DNA from: Ascidia mentula
Taxonomy: Eukaryota > Chordata > Ascidiacea > Phlebobranchia > Ascidiidae
Assembly: GCA_947561715.1 (NCBI GenBank)
Contig: OX387199.1
Span: forward strand, 2,609,001 to 2,673,000
DNA: 64,000 bases
Reading direction: 5' to 3'
The translations under genes and the position numbers were made by a program. A model generated the notes under the pieces. It made no database searches. It was not told where the DNA came from and saw only the letters and a list, made by a program, of their open reading frames with translations. Shown here one piece after another: positions 33,843 through 46,771 of the stretch (its first letter is position 1; each line of letters begins with the position of its first letter).

Positions 33843-36800
33843 ATGTATGTCAAAAGTCTAAGGCAGTTATTTTGCGGTAGAATACTGAGAAATACTCTTG
33901 CACTGTATACCAGTCACGACATGTACACTGAGCCAAGGGCCACTGTACTGGGTGAAAGGCGACTTATTGATGAAAACGTTGATATCAAAATACATGGTAA
34001 GTTGTATATCGAGGCCTGAACTTGATGATTCACATCTTATTCAACTTCCATGTTTTTGTTGGTTATTCATGAAATGAAAATTACTATTGGATTGCTTTTT
34101 TATTGTTTTATTACAAATAGGTTTCTGTAACCATACATGTGATGTCGATTGCTTACGATACACGTTTACATTATAACACATGTAAATTGGTCGCCACTTA
34201 CACAGGTTTGCCAGCTTCACAAGATGTTTCATTGTATGCCTCCCTCAAAGTTTCAAACAACACTTGGTATGAGAGTATTGCACATTATTGTTCATCTAAT
34301 GCAGGTAAGATGCCGTTGTGAGGTTCATGATCGACACCACATAATTTCTGTAGCTTCATTTTGTGACCGCGTTGGGTCTCAAATCACCGTTATCTCATCA
34401 AACCGTCCAAACCGTCAAATTCGGCCTTGTCTTGTATTTGTTTTATTTATAATATTGGAAGCCAATCTCTGATTTGCGTATTCGTTTTGCCCACATGCCT
34501 TTCTTTGTAATGCACCGCAAAATATATTTAATTCGTATAGTCCTCTAAACGAAACGAGAAGTTCTTTGGAGTCTTAAAGCTGCTATAGGAAAAAAAAAAC
34601 TTTTATTGCAATAAAAGTTGGATAGAGGAAAGGTCTGCAACCTTTAGCATATAGTTTGACTTTATATACTGAACTTAAGCATAGTCGAAAAATTATTTCA
34701 AATTAGCAGGGCTTATTTTGAACTGACCCTTTTTCAGCGTCGAATTTGTATTAAATAAAACTTCTATAAACCGTAATGGTCCACCTAATTGCGCCGAGAG
34801 TTTTATTATCAAAGTTTATTGATACTATATAGAGCCAAATTAGAAGATTGCAAGGGCGACTCCGGAGTCATGTGTTTCCAGCCTTAGCTATAGAGTAAGA
34901 TAGCTATGTAGAGATTGTTCACAATTTACGGTGCGGGACCCGCGACTGCAATGTAAATTGTGTTGTTCTTTGCACGATAAAGTTTGGATTTGGCTTTGGA
35001 GCTTGATCGAATTGCAACTTTACACTAAAGCTTTTCGCAAAACTTTTTACCAACAAGAAAGAAGAACACTGAGCGCATTTGTTATTCTCCTTTTAAATGT
35101 AATAGCGTAGCAGATAATATATGGACGTTACGGCGTGACAATGCGCAAAGATCAAAGTACTTGTATTGTTTTAGAAAGAAACGATATTTCTAACAACAGG
35201 ATCGTTGTGCAGCAGTGTATTTACATGCTAATTTTGTTGTTTAAAACATCGGACACAAAATCTGGCCCGCTGACGTCTTTACCTGATAAAAATTGGCCCG
35301 CAATAAAAAAGTAAATCGGTACTGACGTTTACTTTTTCTAAATTGTCTGATTTTTCTTAAATATAAAAAACTATTTTAGGAAGCATTGATCTGATGAAAG
35401 ATCCATCTATTGGGGGAACGTACAGTGGAGTTGAACCTATGGGATTATTTTGGTCAATGAAACCGTATACCAATGACAATGTAACTGTAAATGAATTAAA
35501 GTTTATGTTTTTCTAACAAAGCTACATGTAATGTGTAGAAACATCCTGTTCGTTACCCAAACACAAGTATTGAAACACCAACGTACAGCATAACTGTTCA
35601 CGAAGGCAAACACAATGAAATGGAATCATTTAGGACTCAAGAGAGACGAGAATTAAATCAATTGCTGCAGTTTTCTGTCCAAAGACCAATTGTAGCCCCA
35701 GGTGTTAAAAGAATTCCTGTGCGCGACAATGGTTTAGTCGGAACCTTGTTCCTTCCACAGGGTGAAGGCCCTCATCCAGGTAATTAGGTCATCACTGAGT
35801 AACAATTGCTAATGTTTTTTAGACTTACAATGTATGAGCTGCAGATAAGAACTGCTGACATTGAGGAAGATGTATTACGTAAAAACAAGGAGCCAATAAT
35901 GCTTAGTGAGTTTCAGATATGCACACAGGTTTGGTCACTGAGGTAGATGACTGACGGCGGTTGGTCTAACGTGGTTCGTACCCAGTTTGGTACCGCGACG
36001 TAAACTACAAAGTCACAATTGTGACACTTTAAAGTGGAATAGCCCCTCTAGCTATTTAGATGACAAGACCGTCGCCAGTGAAACAATGCGCATATCTCCA
36101 CTTGTCACTGATTATTACTGGTACATTGTTGGTACGTGATGTATTTTTCTTAACGTCAAGATATGTTGGTCTTTCGGAGACCTGAACATAGACTTTACAA
36201 TTTTTTAGGCGTTGTTGTCCTGTTTGGAGCTCACCCTCGTATAAGAGAATACAAAGGTGCTTTGTTGGCATCCAGAGGTTTTGCATCTTTGGTTCTGCAG
36301 TATTATGGGATGGAACATCTGCCATCATTTCTATCTACACTTGATCTTTCTTATTTCGAAAATGCAATGAAGTTCATGAAGCAACACCCGAAAGTGCGGA
36401 GTCAAAATGGATTGGGCTTATTAGGTTTATGTAAGGGTGGAAACATAGTAATGGCAATGGCCGCACACCTCCCAGATGTTCGGTGCGTTGTTTGGATTAA
36501 CGGTGGCATCACTACCGTAACTGGTAGCTTCAAATACAAAGAACGGTTTTGGCCAGAATTGCCAATGCTTCCAGTCAAAAAAGATCAGGACGGTTGTATC
36601 ATTCTTAAAAATTCTTATAACTTGCCTCCAGTTAAGCAATTTTCCAAACTTCCAGGCTATCATCCATTTGAAGAAAGGCATAATATAGCGTATTTGCTGA
36701 TTGCATCTATGGATGACCTATGTTTGCCGGTAGTACATAGTGCAACGGTTGCTGAAAGGCATTTACAAAAATCAAAGCATCCTGATTATGAAGTTATTTA

Positions 36801-36978
36801 TTATACTAGCGCAGGACATGCTCTTGAGCCGCCAAACTTTCCATTTTGCTCAGAAACTTACCAAGCGGATGTAAAAGGTATACTGTACTTCGGTGGCAAA
36901 CAACCTTTACATTGTCGGGCAGAAGAAGATGCATGGAAACGGCAACTTAAGTTTTTGTCGGAAAAACTGAATCCTTGA
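33843..36978 (+). CDS. BAAT-like gene D, presequence-like N-terminus
   Basis: Five exons: 33843-33996, 34206-34304, 35380-35480, 35539-35779 and 36209-36978, giving 454 aa. The N-terminus [17 protein letters not shown] is basic. The triad is C273, D368 and H402. Two conserved spots are changed. FGGYPG at the start of the hydrolase domain is FGAHPR, and the histidine loop is TSAGH rather than PGAGH. Introns 2 and 4 are much longer than in the sister genes; intron 4 holds a decayed hammerhead repeat fragment (near 35830). It ends EKLNP. Activity may be altered, but the frame is intact. Confidence 0.87.
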
Positions 36979-37983
36979 AATTAGTGACAATTTCCAAAAA
37001 TTCATCCGGTAAGAAGACGCAAGAACGTATCCGCTGAAATTGAACAGTTTATTATCTTTGTTATCAACTTTAAAAGTACTTAAACTTGATCATTTAGGCT
37101 GTCGCGTATAACCCCATAATAAAGGACGAATGAGTCGTGTATTTTAGAACACATACATTTTCTGCTTGCTGCACTTTAAATGTATAGAATTATGTTGGGA
37201 AATGTAACTTCCCTCAGTCGGCGTGTTGACGATTCTCCATGTCATTTTGTGTATGTTTGAGTGTTTAAATTGTATGTCTAATTAACTGTGCCAATGTAAC
37301 TAAATGCGTGGTGGAGTGAACGCGTTGCGACGTAATATTATGGGATGTGGGACAAATGGTCCAGCTGTTGCAGTCGGTAATAAAATATTTTCGCATCTTG
37401 CACTACCAAGCTTGTTTGGCAACAGCTAACCTTCGAAGAGGCCACGTGACATAAGTTTAAACAGATACCAAACAAGAGGCTATATATGGGGCCAAAGTGA
37501 AAATATTGTTGCTAGTTTGGGTAATTGGAAGAGTTTTAATGGACAATGATGTAGTTTTCAGTGAACTGCAAACAAGGGCCACTGTTTCGACTAAATAGGC
37601 CTCATTAATGCAGCTTTCGTGAAATACACTGGCCTTGCCAAGCAACACTTCCACCAAAGGGTCAAAATAACTAAGCAAGATTTCCACTTAGTGGTCTATG
37701 CAGTCGCCGTCACCCATTGAGACAAACCATTGAGCCAATCACCAATTTTTCATATTGTAAACATAAGTTGTGACCTTCGATAAAAAATGGTACCTAAGCA
37801 ATCATAACAACAATGAAAAGAATGGCCTATAATATCAAGATATGCAATGTTTCAAAAAATAATCACCTTAGCGAAGCAAAAATAAATGGCAAGGATGCAA
37901 AATATACACGTTTCACACAATTTTCTAAAGTGTGTTAATTTTGATTGGGATTTTGTTATTTCCATACCGAAAACTGCAGTTTT
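36979..37983. other. tail-to-tail space between D and E
   Basis: D (plus) and E (minus) converge here. It contains a decayed hammerhead copy (37563-37614) and a short repeat, ACCAAGCTTGTTTGGCAACAG, related to the C-D spacer. Confidence 0.5.
37563..37614 (-). ncRNA. decayed hammerhead copy
   Basis: On the minus strand: AAGCTGCA, TTAATGA (consensus CTGATGA), GGCC, loop, GTCGAAACAG, TGT and TTGCAG. The core start and the stem III partner are mutated. It is a relic. Confidence 0.6.
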
Positions 37984-40185
37984 TTAGTTTAGTTTTTTCG
38001 AGAAAAAGTCCAGCTGTCGTTTCCATGCATCTTCTTCTGCCCGGAAATGTATAGGTTGTTTACCACCGTAATCCACCACCCCATTTAACTCCGGTTGGTA
38101 ATTATCCGAGCAAAGGGGAAAATTGGGAGGCTCGAGTACATGACCGGCACCAGGATAACAAACAACCTCATAATCAGGATGATTTGATTCTTGCAATAGG
38201 TTTTCAGCAACCCTTGCAAAGTATGTTGTTGGTACACATTGGTCGTCCATGCTAGCAATTAGCAAATAAGCGATATCATGCTTGTGTTCAAACGGAAAAT
38301 AGCCAGGAAGTTTTGTAAACTTCTCGAAAGGAGGCAAATCAAAGAACTTTTTGAACCTGACGTAACCATCTTGATCTTTTTTAAGTGGATGCATTGGAAA
38401 TTCGGGCCAAAATTTAGTTTTGTATTTGAAGCCTCCGGCTACGGAAGAAATGGCTCCGTTAATCCAAACCACGCAACGAATATCTGGAAGGTAAGTTGCC
38501 ATTGCCATAACTATGGCTCCACCTTTACACAGACCTAACAGGCCAAGTCCATTCTGGCTATGAACTTTGGGATGTTGTTTCATGAACTCAATTGCATTTT
38601 CGAAATAAGATAAATCAAGTGTAGATAGAAATGATGGCAGATGTTCCATTCCATAATACTGCAGAACCAACGCTGCAAAACCTCTGGATGCCAACAAAGC
38701 CCCTTTGTATTCTCTTATACCTGGATATCCTCCAAACATTACAATAACACCTAAAACACATACTTCCAATTTCTAAAGGCAATGAACTTTGGCATATTGA
38801 AAGATACAACATGCCACGAAGACTGACATTATTCAGTAAGTAAAGTTTCCAAGGTATTATTAGCTCTTTACCTGGATGAGGACCTTCGCCCTCCGGTAAA
38901 AATAGAGTTCCAAACAAGCCATTTTCACGAACTGGAATACGAGTAACACCTGGGGCTACAATTGGTCTTTGTACGGAAAATTGTAGCATTTCCTTTTGTC
39001 TTTCTTTCATCCTAAGTGATTTCATTTCACTGTGTTTGCCTTCGTGAACAGATATGTTGTACGTTGGCGTTTCAATGCTTGTGTTTGGGTAACGAAATGG
39101 TTGTTTCTAAAAATAATATATGGCTTGTTGAAAAGACAACAATTTTTATTTCTTGGCATAATTACATTGTCATTGATGTAGGGTTTCATTGACCAAAATA
39201 GTCCCATTGGTTCCACTCCACTGTATGTTCCCCCAATAGATGTATGTTTCATCAGATCAATTTTTCCTGATCAAAAGCAATAAAACGTTACGTAAAAATT
39301 TTGACATGTAAGCGAATATACTGTTCAATTAAATGGATTTTCAAATATTTAAATCCAATTGTCTGTGTTTCTGGAACTTTCGTTGAAATTATGCAATGTT
39401 TGGACCAACTGCTATACAAACTAATGAAACAAAAAAAAACGATAACATCTTGCACTTTGGCAATGTCGAACACGAAACAACGCAACATCATATTATACCT
39501 GTTTCCGATGAACAATAATGTGCAATACTCTCATACCAAGTGTTGTTTGAAACTGTAAGGGAGGCATACAATGAAAAGTCCTGTGAAGCTGGCAAACCTG
39601 TGTAAGTGACAATATTTAAGCCTATTTTCTCCACAAACAATGGTGTTATACAATCATACTAATCACATCACATTACTAGCATCTGATGTACTTCATGATT
39701 ACAATAAAACTTTCGTAAAGTAAAACCCTATCCAATAACTGTTCTTTGCATGAAAAGCAGCAAATATGGTATAAAGTGGTAAAGTCCTAATGAAACCATC
39801 AATGGCTTTGGTTGGGCCAGCACGACCGGTTGACGACCTAACGTCCTCCCAGTGCGAATGGCTGTGATCCTACGTCAAACGGTGATATTCTGTGAGGAGA
39901 TCACCTCAAACATGGGCGCCTGACTCGAAAACCCTCTTGGTTTTCTTGGTGCCCATGTTTTATTTTGCATATTTATTGTTCATATACGCACTTAAATTAT
40001 TTTTACGCAAAATAAAAATGATTACCATGTATTTTGATGTCAACGTTTTCATCAATAAGTCGGCTTTCCCCCAATACAACGGCCCTTGGCTTAGTGTGCA
40101 AGTCTTGGTGACCGATATACCAAGATGCAACCTCATTTCTCAGCATTCGGACACCACATAACCTCCTCAGACTTATCAAATACAT
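37984..40185 (-). CDS. BAAT-like gene E, inverted copy
   Basis: The only gene of the array on the minus strand. Five exons: 40185-40026, 39597-39499, 39266-39166, 39106-38872 and 38750-37984, giving 453 aa. The N-terminus [17 protein letters not shown] is basic. The triad is C273 (GLCKGGA), D368 and H402 (PGAGH). It ends SKKLN. It looks mosaic: exon 4 and the C-terminal third are closest to gene C, while the first half of exon 5 ([15 protein letters not shown]) matches D and H. That pattern suggests gene conversion between inverted copies. Confidence 0.9.
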
Positions 40186-41542
40186 GTTTAATCTTAATCC
40201 TACAATGCTAAAATCACTACTAAAAAAACAATACAGGTAAGTTTCCATGCCCAAAAACGTAGAAATTTGCTTCATTTACAAGGGGCCTCGGTAAATTTAA
40301 TTACCTTTGCCAATAACTGTTTTGTTTTAATCAGAACAACTTTACTCGATTTACTAGCTGGGATGTAAAATGCTTTTTCTCTGTGAGATCCGCAATTGCA
40401 AACAAGTGTTTCCCGTTAGAACTTGTCGCGCGTCTATAAATAATGGCCCAGTTGTTTTGATTTAATGGTAAAAAAATAATGGCTGTTCATTACGTTAAAA
40501 CGATGCCAATCAATTAGCAAATTTTTGCAAACGACAACTGTATAGGTCGTTCCTTCTGGAAACGCAAATGCTCCGGAATAAGAAAACAAATGTATAAGTT
40601 ATTGTTGCAAAAATTAACCTACAGCGCTGCAACGAAAAAAAAATTACAATACTAGTTTTGTATGTTTTCCACGTTAGATGTTGTTTCGTCATTGTCAATG
40701 ACAATAAAGCAGAACGACGTAAGATCAACAGGTGCTGGTAGAGGTGATTGTGCAAAATACGTACAGTTGTTGTTCTTTGTTCTATCAGTTCAAAGCTACC
40801 TTGTTGGTTAGCCAATTATCTTCCTGTTAACTGGTTGAGAATTTCATACAAAAGGATACAATATACACTAAAGTCGTATGACTTGAGGTTGGATCAATTG
40901 ACCATCCCGGAGTGTGCAATGATTTGAAGCTGATGCAATCGCGCAAAGGTGTTGCTTACACTCACACCGATTGAATCGTACGTACGATTTCTACATATGA
41001 ATATCGTGATGTGGTAAGTTATTGAACCTGGGATGTGCAACACGTCGATGGAAGATCGATCGAACCTGATTTTATGTTGTCTTTACAAAATAGATAAAAT
41101 TAAACTTAATCGACAATTTTTTGACGAACTCATTGTGAAAACTAAAAGTTTAATTCATGTTCGCATGATTGACACATTATGCTTAAGTTTCGGTATTGGA
41201 AAACAACTATAAGCAGACTACCTTGCAAAAGTCGACTCAAGCAAACAATTAAACACAATACAAAAACAATCGCCACAGGTAACATCAGGTTATTATTCAT
41301 TGGGATTGATTCACACATACGTTTAGTGACGACGGAAGCTTTACTTGTTGATGTGTCGACGACTTTAAAGCATGTGTTTGGGCCGTGCAACCGTTTTTAA
41401 TCGCCATACAACCTTTTATTTAAGCTCCATACCGCCACCTATTGTTCCAAATGTTGACAATAGTATGTCATGTGACCGTTTCTTGGTGTTGCTTATAACG
41501 TCATTAACCCAGTGCACTGCCTAACCTGTCGATCATGTAACG
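40186..41542. other. intergenic upstream of E
   Basis: No convincing exon. A 16-bp palindrome AATCGTACGTACGATT lies near 40974-40989. Confidence 0.45.
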
Positions 41543-42035
41543 CAGTGCTTCTCAACCAGTGGGACCATGTGCACTAGTGCGGATATGAAAATATATTGAG
41601 CGGATGGAAAACATGCTGCTGATAAGTACGGATGAAATTCGCCCGTAAATAGTGTTTTTAGTATACGACTTTTTTCATATTTGGTTACCTAAACACTTAA
41701 AAAATTGTCCAGCACGATAAGAGTATAACATACACTAGGGGTGCCACTACGTTTTTACAGCATGAGCTGGATTTTGCAAATACCTAAAAAGGATTTTGCA
41801 AATACCTAATAACATGTTTTGTCTCCCTGCAGAGCCATCATTGTTCATAAAATGTTACTACGCAGACCACTATTATATAACGCCACACCCAATTCTCATC
41901 ACAACTAGACTTGCATACTTGCAACATCAGCAAAACCAAAATCGTTGGAGTCTATATAGTATATACACAATATTTAATGAAACTTTCGTGGCATAAAAAA
42001 GTGCGGACTGTCTGTAAAAAGGTTGAAAGGCACTG
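41543..42035. mobile_element. hAT MITE with perfect 8-bp target duplication
   Basis: The left end CAGTGCTTCTCAACC and the right end GGTTGAAAGGCACTG are inverted copies. ATGTAACG lies immediately on both sides (41535-41542 and 42036-42043), an exact 8-bp target-site duplication as made by hAT transposases. The 493-bp interior has no transposase. It includes a tandem GGATTTTGCAAATACCTAA pair (about 41770-41810). Confidence 0.92.
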
Positions 42036-42132
42036 ATGTAACGTATAGCACGTATAATATTTCTATGTTACGTTGAAACAAAGAACATAGAGACAGCTCA
42101 GTTTACGTCTTGTTAGAAAATATATGCGAAAC

Positions 42133-42960
42133 ATGTCTGTTCACATGGTAAATATAATGAGGCGAAATCATTGAGGAATACAGACGGACCAGGCTTAAAT
42201 CAGTTGCTGCAGTTTTCTGGTCAAGGACTGCAGCGTTCAATTAAGGTTCGGTCGGCTGCTATAACTGAAAATAAGTCTGCTATGCGTGTTCTTTAATTGC
42301 TGTATAGACTACTGTTTTTGGACTCCGTAAGCATACTTACTTTACAGAAAGGCGCGTTGCAATATCATTGTACCAAGCGCGTTAGTGACTGAGCGAGTAA
42401 CTTCTACGGCGTGGCAGTTGGTTACTTATGTGTCTGAGACTATATAGTTGGGTGACAGAAAGAATGAGAGACTGTCAGAGTATTTGCCAACGGGTATTTA
42501 ACAACAACAAAAAAGGTTTGTCGTCGAGTCGCATGTCAGAAGAATGCGCGAGTTCTTCAGGAAAGCCTAACTCCGTCTGAAGCCTTCGGTCCGTCATTGT
42601 TCCAAATGTGTGAAAAAGTTGGGAAACATGCGTGTTGCTACAAGACCAATTGTTGGTCTGTCAGGTGTTAATCGTAATCCGACTGTGATAATAGCTTGGT
42701 GGGAATCTTGTTTGCACAAGAGGTTGAAGGTCCACAGTGAGGTAACTATAAGCTACTAATGTTATTTTGCCACACTGAATGTCAGTTTCTCCCTACTGAC
42801 GTAACACATTTTACAAATTTATTAATTTATATTCAGTAATTTTATTTTTTGCATCCCTGTATTGGAGAATAGAAAGGCGCTTTGTTTGTATCACTGATGT
42901 ATATTAAACACTAATAGAAATCAGTGGTTAGTATCCAGAGGTTTTGCATCGTTGGTTTTT
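42133..42960 (+). pseudogene. BAAT-like pseudogene F
   Basis: 42133-42230 matches the first half of exon 4 of the array genes (TTAAATCAGTTGCTGCAGTT). The second half of that exon resumes at about 42641 (AGACCAATTGT...GTGTTA) after about 410 bp of unrelated sequence. A damaged start of exon 5 follows at about 42872-42905 and 42931-42960, itself split by about 25 bp. Exons 1-3 and the catalytic core are missing. It is a dead copy between E and G. Confidence 0.85.
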
Positions 42961-43134
42961 GCGCGGAAATGCGAATCCTACTGGACTTGTTACCTTGCGC
43001 GAGAGAAACAAGAAAAAGGGAAATGGTGCCCGACTTGTGTACGTACAACTCCTAATCAAGGTAAAAGGTGTTTGTTTTCAGATCCAATACACGGTAAGTT
43101 AACCTCACCAAGACCTTATCTGGTGTTGCGCGCG

Positions 43135-44880
43135 ATGTACTTTCTTAATATGAGACAGTTATTTAGGGACAGAACACTTATCAATACAATTGCTAGGTAT
43201 ACCAGTCACGACTTGCATACTGAGCCAAGGGCAACCGTGCTGGGTGAAAATCGGCTTATTGATGAAAACGTTGATATCAAAATACATGGTTTGTATTACT
43301 ATATTAAAGACTTATGACTAGATAAACCTTGCAGGTTATGTTTATTAGCATGTTTACTGGAAATTTATTCATCAAAATAAATTATTCATCATTATAAATC
43401 ATTTTGGCCTAATATTGTTTGTCACATGCACAGGTTTGCCAGCTTCACAAGATGTTTCATTGTATGCTTCTCTCAAAGTTTCAAACAACACTTGGTATCA
43501 GAGTGTGGCCCACTACCGTTCATCTGAAACAGGTAAACCTTGTGAGTTCTGTTATGTTTGTCAACTTTTCTGTCATAGTTGCCAAAATTATTTTAAATGG
43601 TTAAGTTTATTTATTTTTTGCCAGGAAATATTGACCTGATGAAAGATCCATCTCTTGGGGGATCGTACAGTGGAGTTGAACCTATGGGATTATTTTGGTC
43701 AATGAAACCGTACACCAATGACAATGTAATTGTAAATCAATAAAAATTGTTTTATTTTCTAACAAAGCTACATGCAATGTGCAGAAACATCCTGTTCGTT
43801 ACCCAAACACAAGCATTGAAACACCAACGTACAACATATCTGTTCACAATGGCAGACATAGTAAAGTGGAGTCATTTAGGAGTAAAGAAAGACAAGCATT
43901 GAATGTACTGCTAAAGTTTTCTGTTCAAAGACCAATTGTAGCCCCGGGTGTTACTCGGATTCCTGTCCGTAAAAATGGCTTGGTCGGAACCTTGTTTTTA
44001 CCAGAGGGCGAAGGTCCTCATCCAGGTAATCAGACTGTCAATTGAATTTGCATGTTGTGTCTTCTTTTCCTGGCCTACCGAATTGCTGACCAAAGACCAT
44101 GTCTTTTCAGGTGTCATTGTAATGTTTGGAGGATATCCAGGTATTAGGGAATACAAAGGAGCGTTGTTGGCATCCAGAGGTTTTGCATCATTGGTTCTTC
44201 AGTATTATGGAATGGAACACCTGAAACCGTTCGTGGATACACTTGATCTCTCCTATTTTAAGAACGCAATAGAATTCATGAAGGCACATCCCAATGTGCG
44301 AAGTCAAAATGGACTTGGCCTGTTAGGTTTGTGTAAAGGTGGAGCCATAGGCATTGCAATGGCCTCCTATCTTCCCGCCATCCGGTGCATGATTTGGATT
44401 AATGGAGGCATTAGTGCTATAACTGGTAGTTTGAAATACAGAGATAAATTTTGGCCGCAATTGCCAATGCTTCCAATCAAAAAAGACAAAGATGGTTATG
44501 TTAGGTTGAAAAATTTTTTTGTCTTGCCTTCTGTTGATAAATTTTCAAAATTTCCTGGCTATTTTCCATTTGAACAAAGACACAATGTTGCTTATTTGCT
44601 CATTGCCGGCATGGAAGACCAATGTGTACCAGCAGAATACGCTGCAATGGTAGCTGAAAAACATTTGCAAGAATCAAAGCATCCTGATTACAAGGTTCTG
44701 TATTATCCTGGTGCAGGGCATGCTCTCGAGCCTCCGAACTTCCCTCTTTGCACAGAAACTTACCAAACAGAACTAAGTAGCATGATGGTTTTTGGTGGGA
44801 AACAACCTTTACATTATCACGCACAACAGGATGCTTGGAATCGACAACTAGAGTTTTTGTCTACTAAACTAAATGTGTAG
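43135..44880 (+). CDS. BAAT-like gene G, presequence-like N-terminus
   Basis: Five exons: 43135-43288, 43434-43532, 43625-43725, 43785-44025 and 44111-44880, giving 454 aa. The N-terminus [17 protein letters not shown] is basic overall. The triad is C273 (GLCKGGA), D368 (in MEDQC) and H402 (PGAGH). It ends TKLNV, with no PTS1. Exon lengths equal those of gene D throughout. It directly follows pseudogene F. Confidence 0.9.
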
Positions 44881-45829
44881 TAAAGAATGTTTTTATTGAA
44901 GCACAACAGTAAATACTATTTTTGTTATAAGATAGTGTGAAAATCTGTGTGCTTTAATCTTGCCCATAGATTTGTGCAATATGTATTTTTGGTTTGTGAT
45001 AAATTTTGAAACATTTTATTCACAATTGGAATTTTTATTCAATTTTTTTTTTGTTCTTTGAGTGTCAATTACAATCAGTGTTAACAATTCATGCTTCAAT
45101 TCACTTTGCCAGACTTGATGGAGGCCTACCATCAAAAAAAGAAATTTCAGTAAAAGCCCAAGGATGTCAACACAAAAAATCAGCCAAATCCAAATGACAG
45201 AGCAGCCGAGAATTGGTATATTGCTTTATACCAAATAGTCTTGATAGTGCAGGCTCAGTTTAAACCTTCCATGTATACTGACTTGTTGCTAAATTATCTC
45301 TTAAAAAAGTTGTGCCTCCTCGGTTTGTAACACATGCATATTTTCGTCCAAATATTAACTCATCAACAAAAATAACAGTAGTATACCCAGGGATGAGGAT
45401 GGTTTTGACAGTCTTCCATCACCGAAAGTCCTACCTCAAGTTGGTAAGAAAGTCTCCGTCTGCCATCATGTTGGCTGCAGGTCGGATCACCGATGGTCTT
45501 TTTTCGGTCACATGGTTGATTTGATACAACATGAGATCAGGACTAATCTGTGAGACCAAATTTCGATCTGTTTATTTGTAAAAAAAAGTCGAAAATATAT
45601 TGGGTCATATCAAATACGAGGCAAAAACAAAGATAATTGCTGCAATTACGCGTCAACGGAAACTTAGAAGAAGTAGCGCAAGTTGAAAGACGTAACGCAA
45701 GCGAGATAACAAAAGCGAAGGCGACAGGACAGAAAGACAGGATTTAAATGCAAAAGAGTATAAAGCGGTTTCGAAAAACCAAGTTAAAACAAAATTTGTG
45801 TTAAAAAGGCCCTTTCCCGAAAACGTTAT

Positions 45830-46135
45830 TGTCCTTGCGCACCAGCGTAGCCTGGCCACAATATTCCCCGTTAAATCGCCGAGCTCCTGAAGTTCAGTTG
45901 GCAAAACGTTTTTGGCCCTTATTAGCCAGCAGAGTCGTGAGTTCAAACCTCACCGTGTGCTTGATTTTTCAGATCTCGCTTCAACTTGTCGGAAAAGAAT
46001 GGCTGATACAGCTAGGCTGCAATGCCTGCATGGGCTGTGAAGCCGGTAAACCTCATGATCTTAATACAATCGCTGCGCAGTGGGGCGATCCTGCTAATCA
46101 TGTCCTTGCATGAAACATTACTGCATTGTCTGATT
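45830..46135 (+). repeat. tRNA-derived SINE family 1
   Basis: An A-box-like AGTTCAGTTGGCAAAACG (about 45890) and a B-box-like GAGTTCAAACCTC (about 45940) are followed by the family tail TTTTTCAGATCTCGCTTC, AGCTAGGCTGCAATGCCTG and GTGGGGCGATCCTGC. Confidence 0.75.
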
Positions 46136-46137
46136 AT

Positions 46138-46380
46138 GGTGGTAGAGATCCTCGGCGTATATGTATAAGTTGCCAGGCAGATTGTGCGCTTGCTCGCCAG
46201 TGTACCTTGGCTACAATATACCTGTGAAACTCCAGTAGCTCAGTTGGTAGAAAGTTTGGGCCTAGTTAGTTCAGGGACGCGAGTTCACCGGAAGCTTGAA
46301 TTTTGTGATCTCGCTTCGATTTGTCGGAAAAATGGCTAATCCAGCTAGGCTGCATGAATCTGGTAAACCTCATGATTATT
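46138..46380 (+). repeat. tRNA-derived SINE family 1, second copy
   Basis: A-box-like TAGCTCAGTTGGTAGAAAG (about 46232) and B-box-like GCGAGTTCACCGG lead into the same tail (GATCTCGCTTCGATTTGTCG, CCAGCTAGGCTGCATG). It is adjacent to the previous copy in the same orientation. Confidence 0.75.
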
Positions 46381-46771
46381 AATATCAATTCATATTTCTG
46401 CATGTTCCCCATCGAAGCTTTCAAATATTCAAATGCTCTAAAAATTCCAGGCCGCCGATTTTGTGTTTTCAACTTATGTTATAATACACATATCATAATC
46501 ATAACCGAATATTAATATATATTTTTACCACAATTTTGATATTATTCGTGTGGTGATCGAACGCAACGCTTACACGGGCGCGTGTAATTAATCGTGCCTT
46601 TAGAAAAAACCTGGATTCCGATTACTACTTTTGACTTTTGACAGAAAAGGTCAGCTTATGATCTATATATACCCTGTAAAAAAATCATACCGCTACCTCG
46701 TAAGACGATCAAACAACTCGCGTTCAAAGTTTTGTTAATTTTATAAGGGATAAGTAGGTTAAGTATGCAAT

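Larger units (their letters stand above)
44881..46771. other. SINE-rich gap between G and H
   Basis: Two SINE family 1 copies fill 45830-46380. The stretch 45310-45540 has a minus-strand coding look (INHVTEKRPSVIRPAANM) with stops inside, perhaps an old coding relic I cannot name. A TATATATA run lies near 46663, about 110 bp before the gene H start. Confidence 0.5.

Noticed and set aside
41142..41390. Small minus-strand frame with a hydrophobic stretch
   Set aside because: No splice context, no similarity I recognise, and AT-rich composition; likely chance.
45310..45540. Minus-strand coding-like stretch between G and H
   Set aside because: Internal stops and no recognisable family; mentioned only in the intergenic entry.
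46229..46305. Possible true tRNA gene (good A box and B-box-like element)
   Set aside because: No intact cloverleaf or anticodon arm, and the sequence continues into the SINE family 1 tail, so it is a SINE head.
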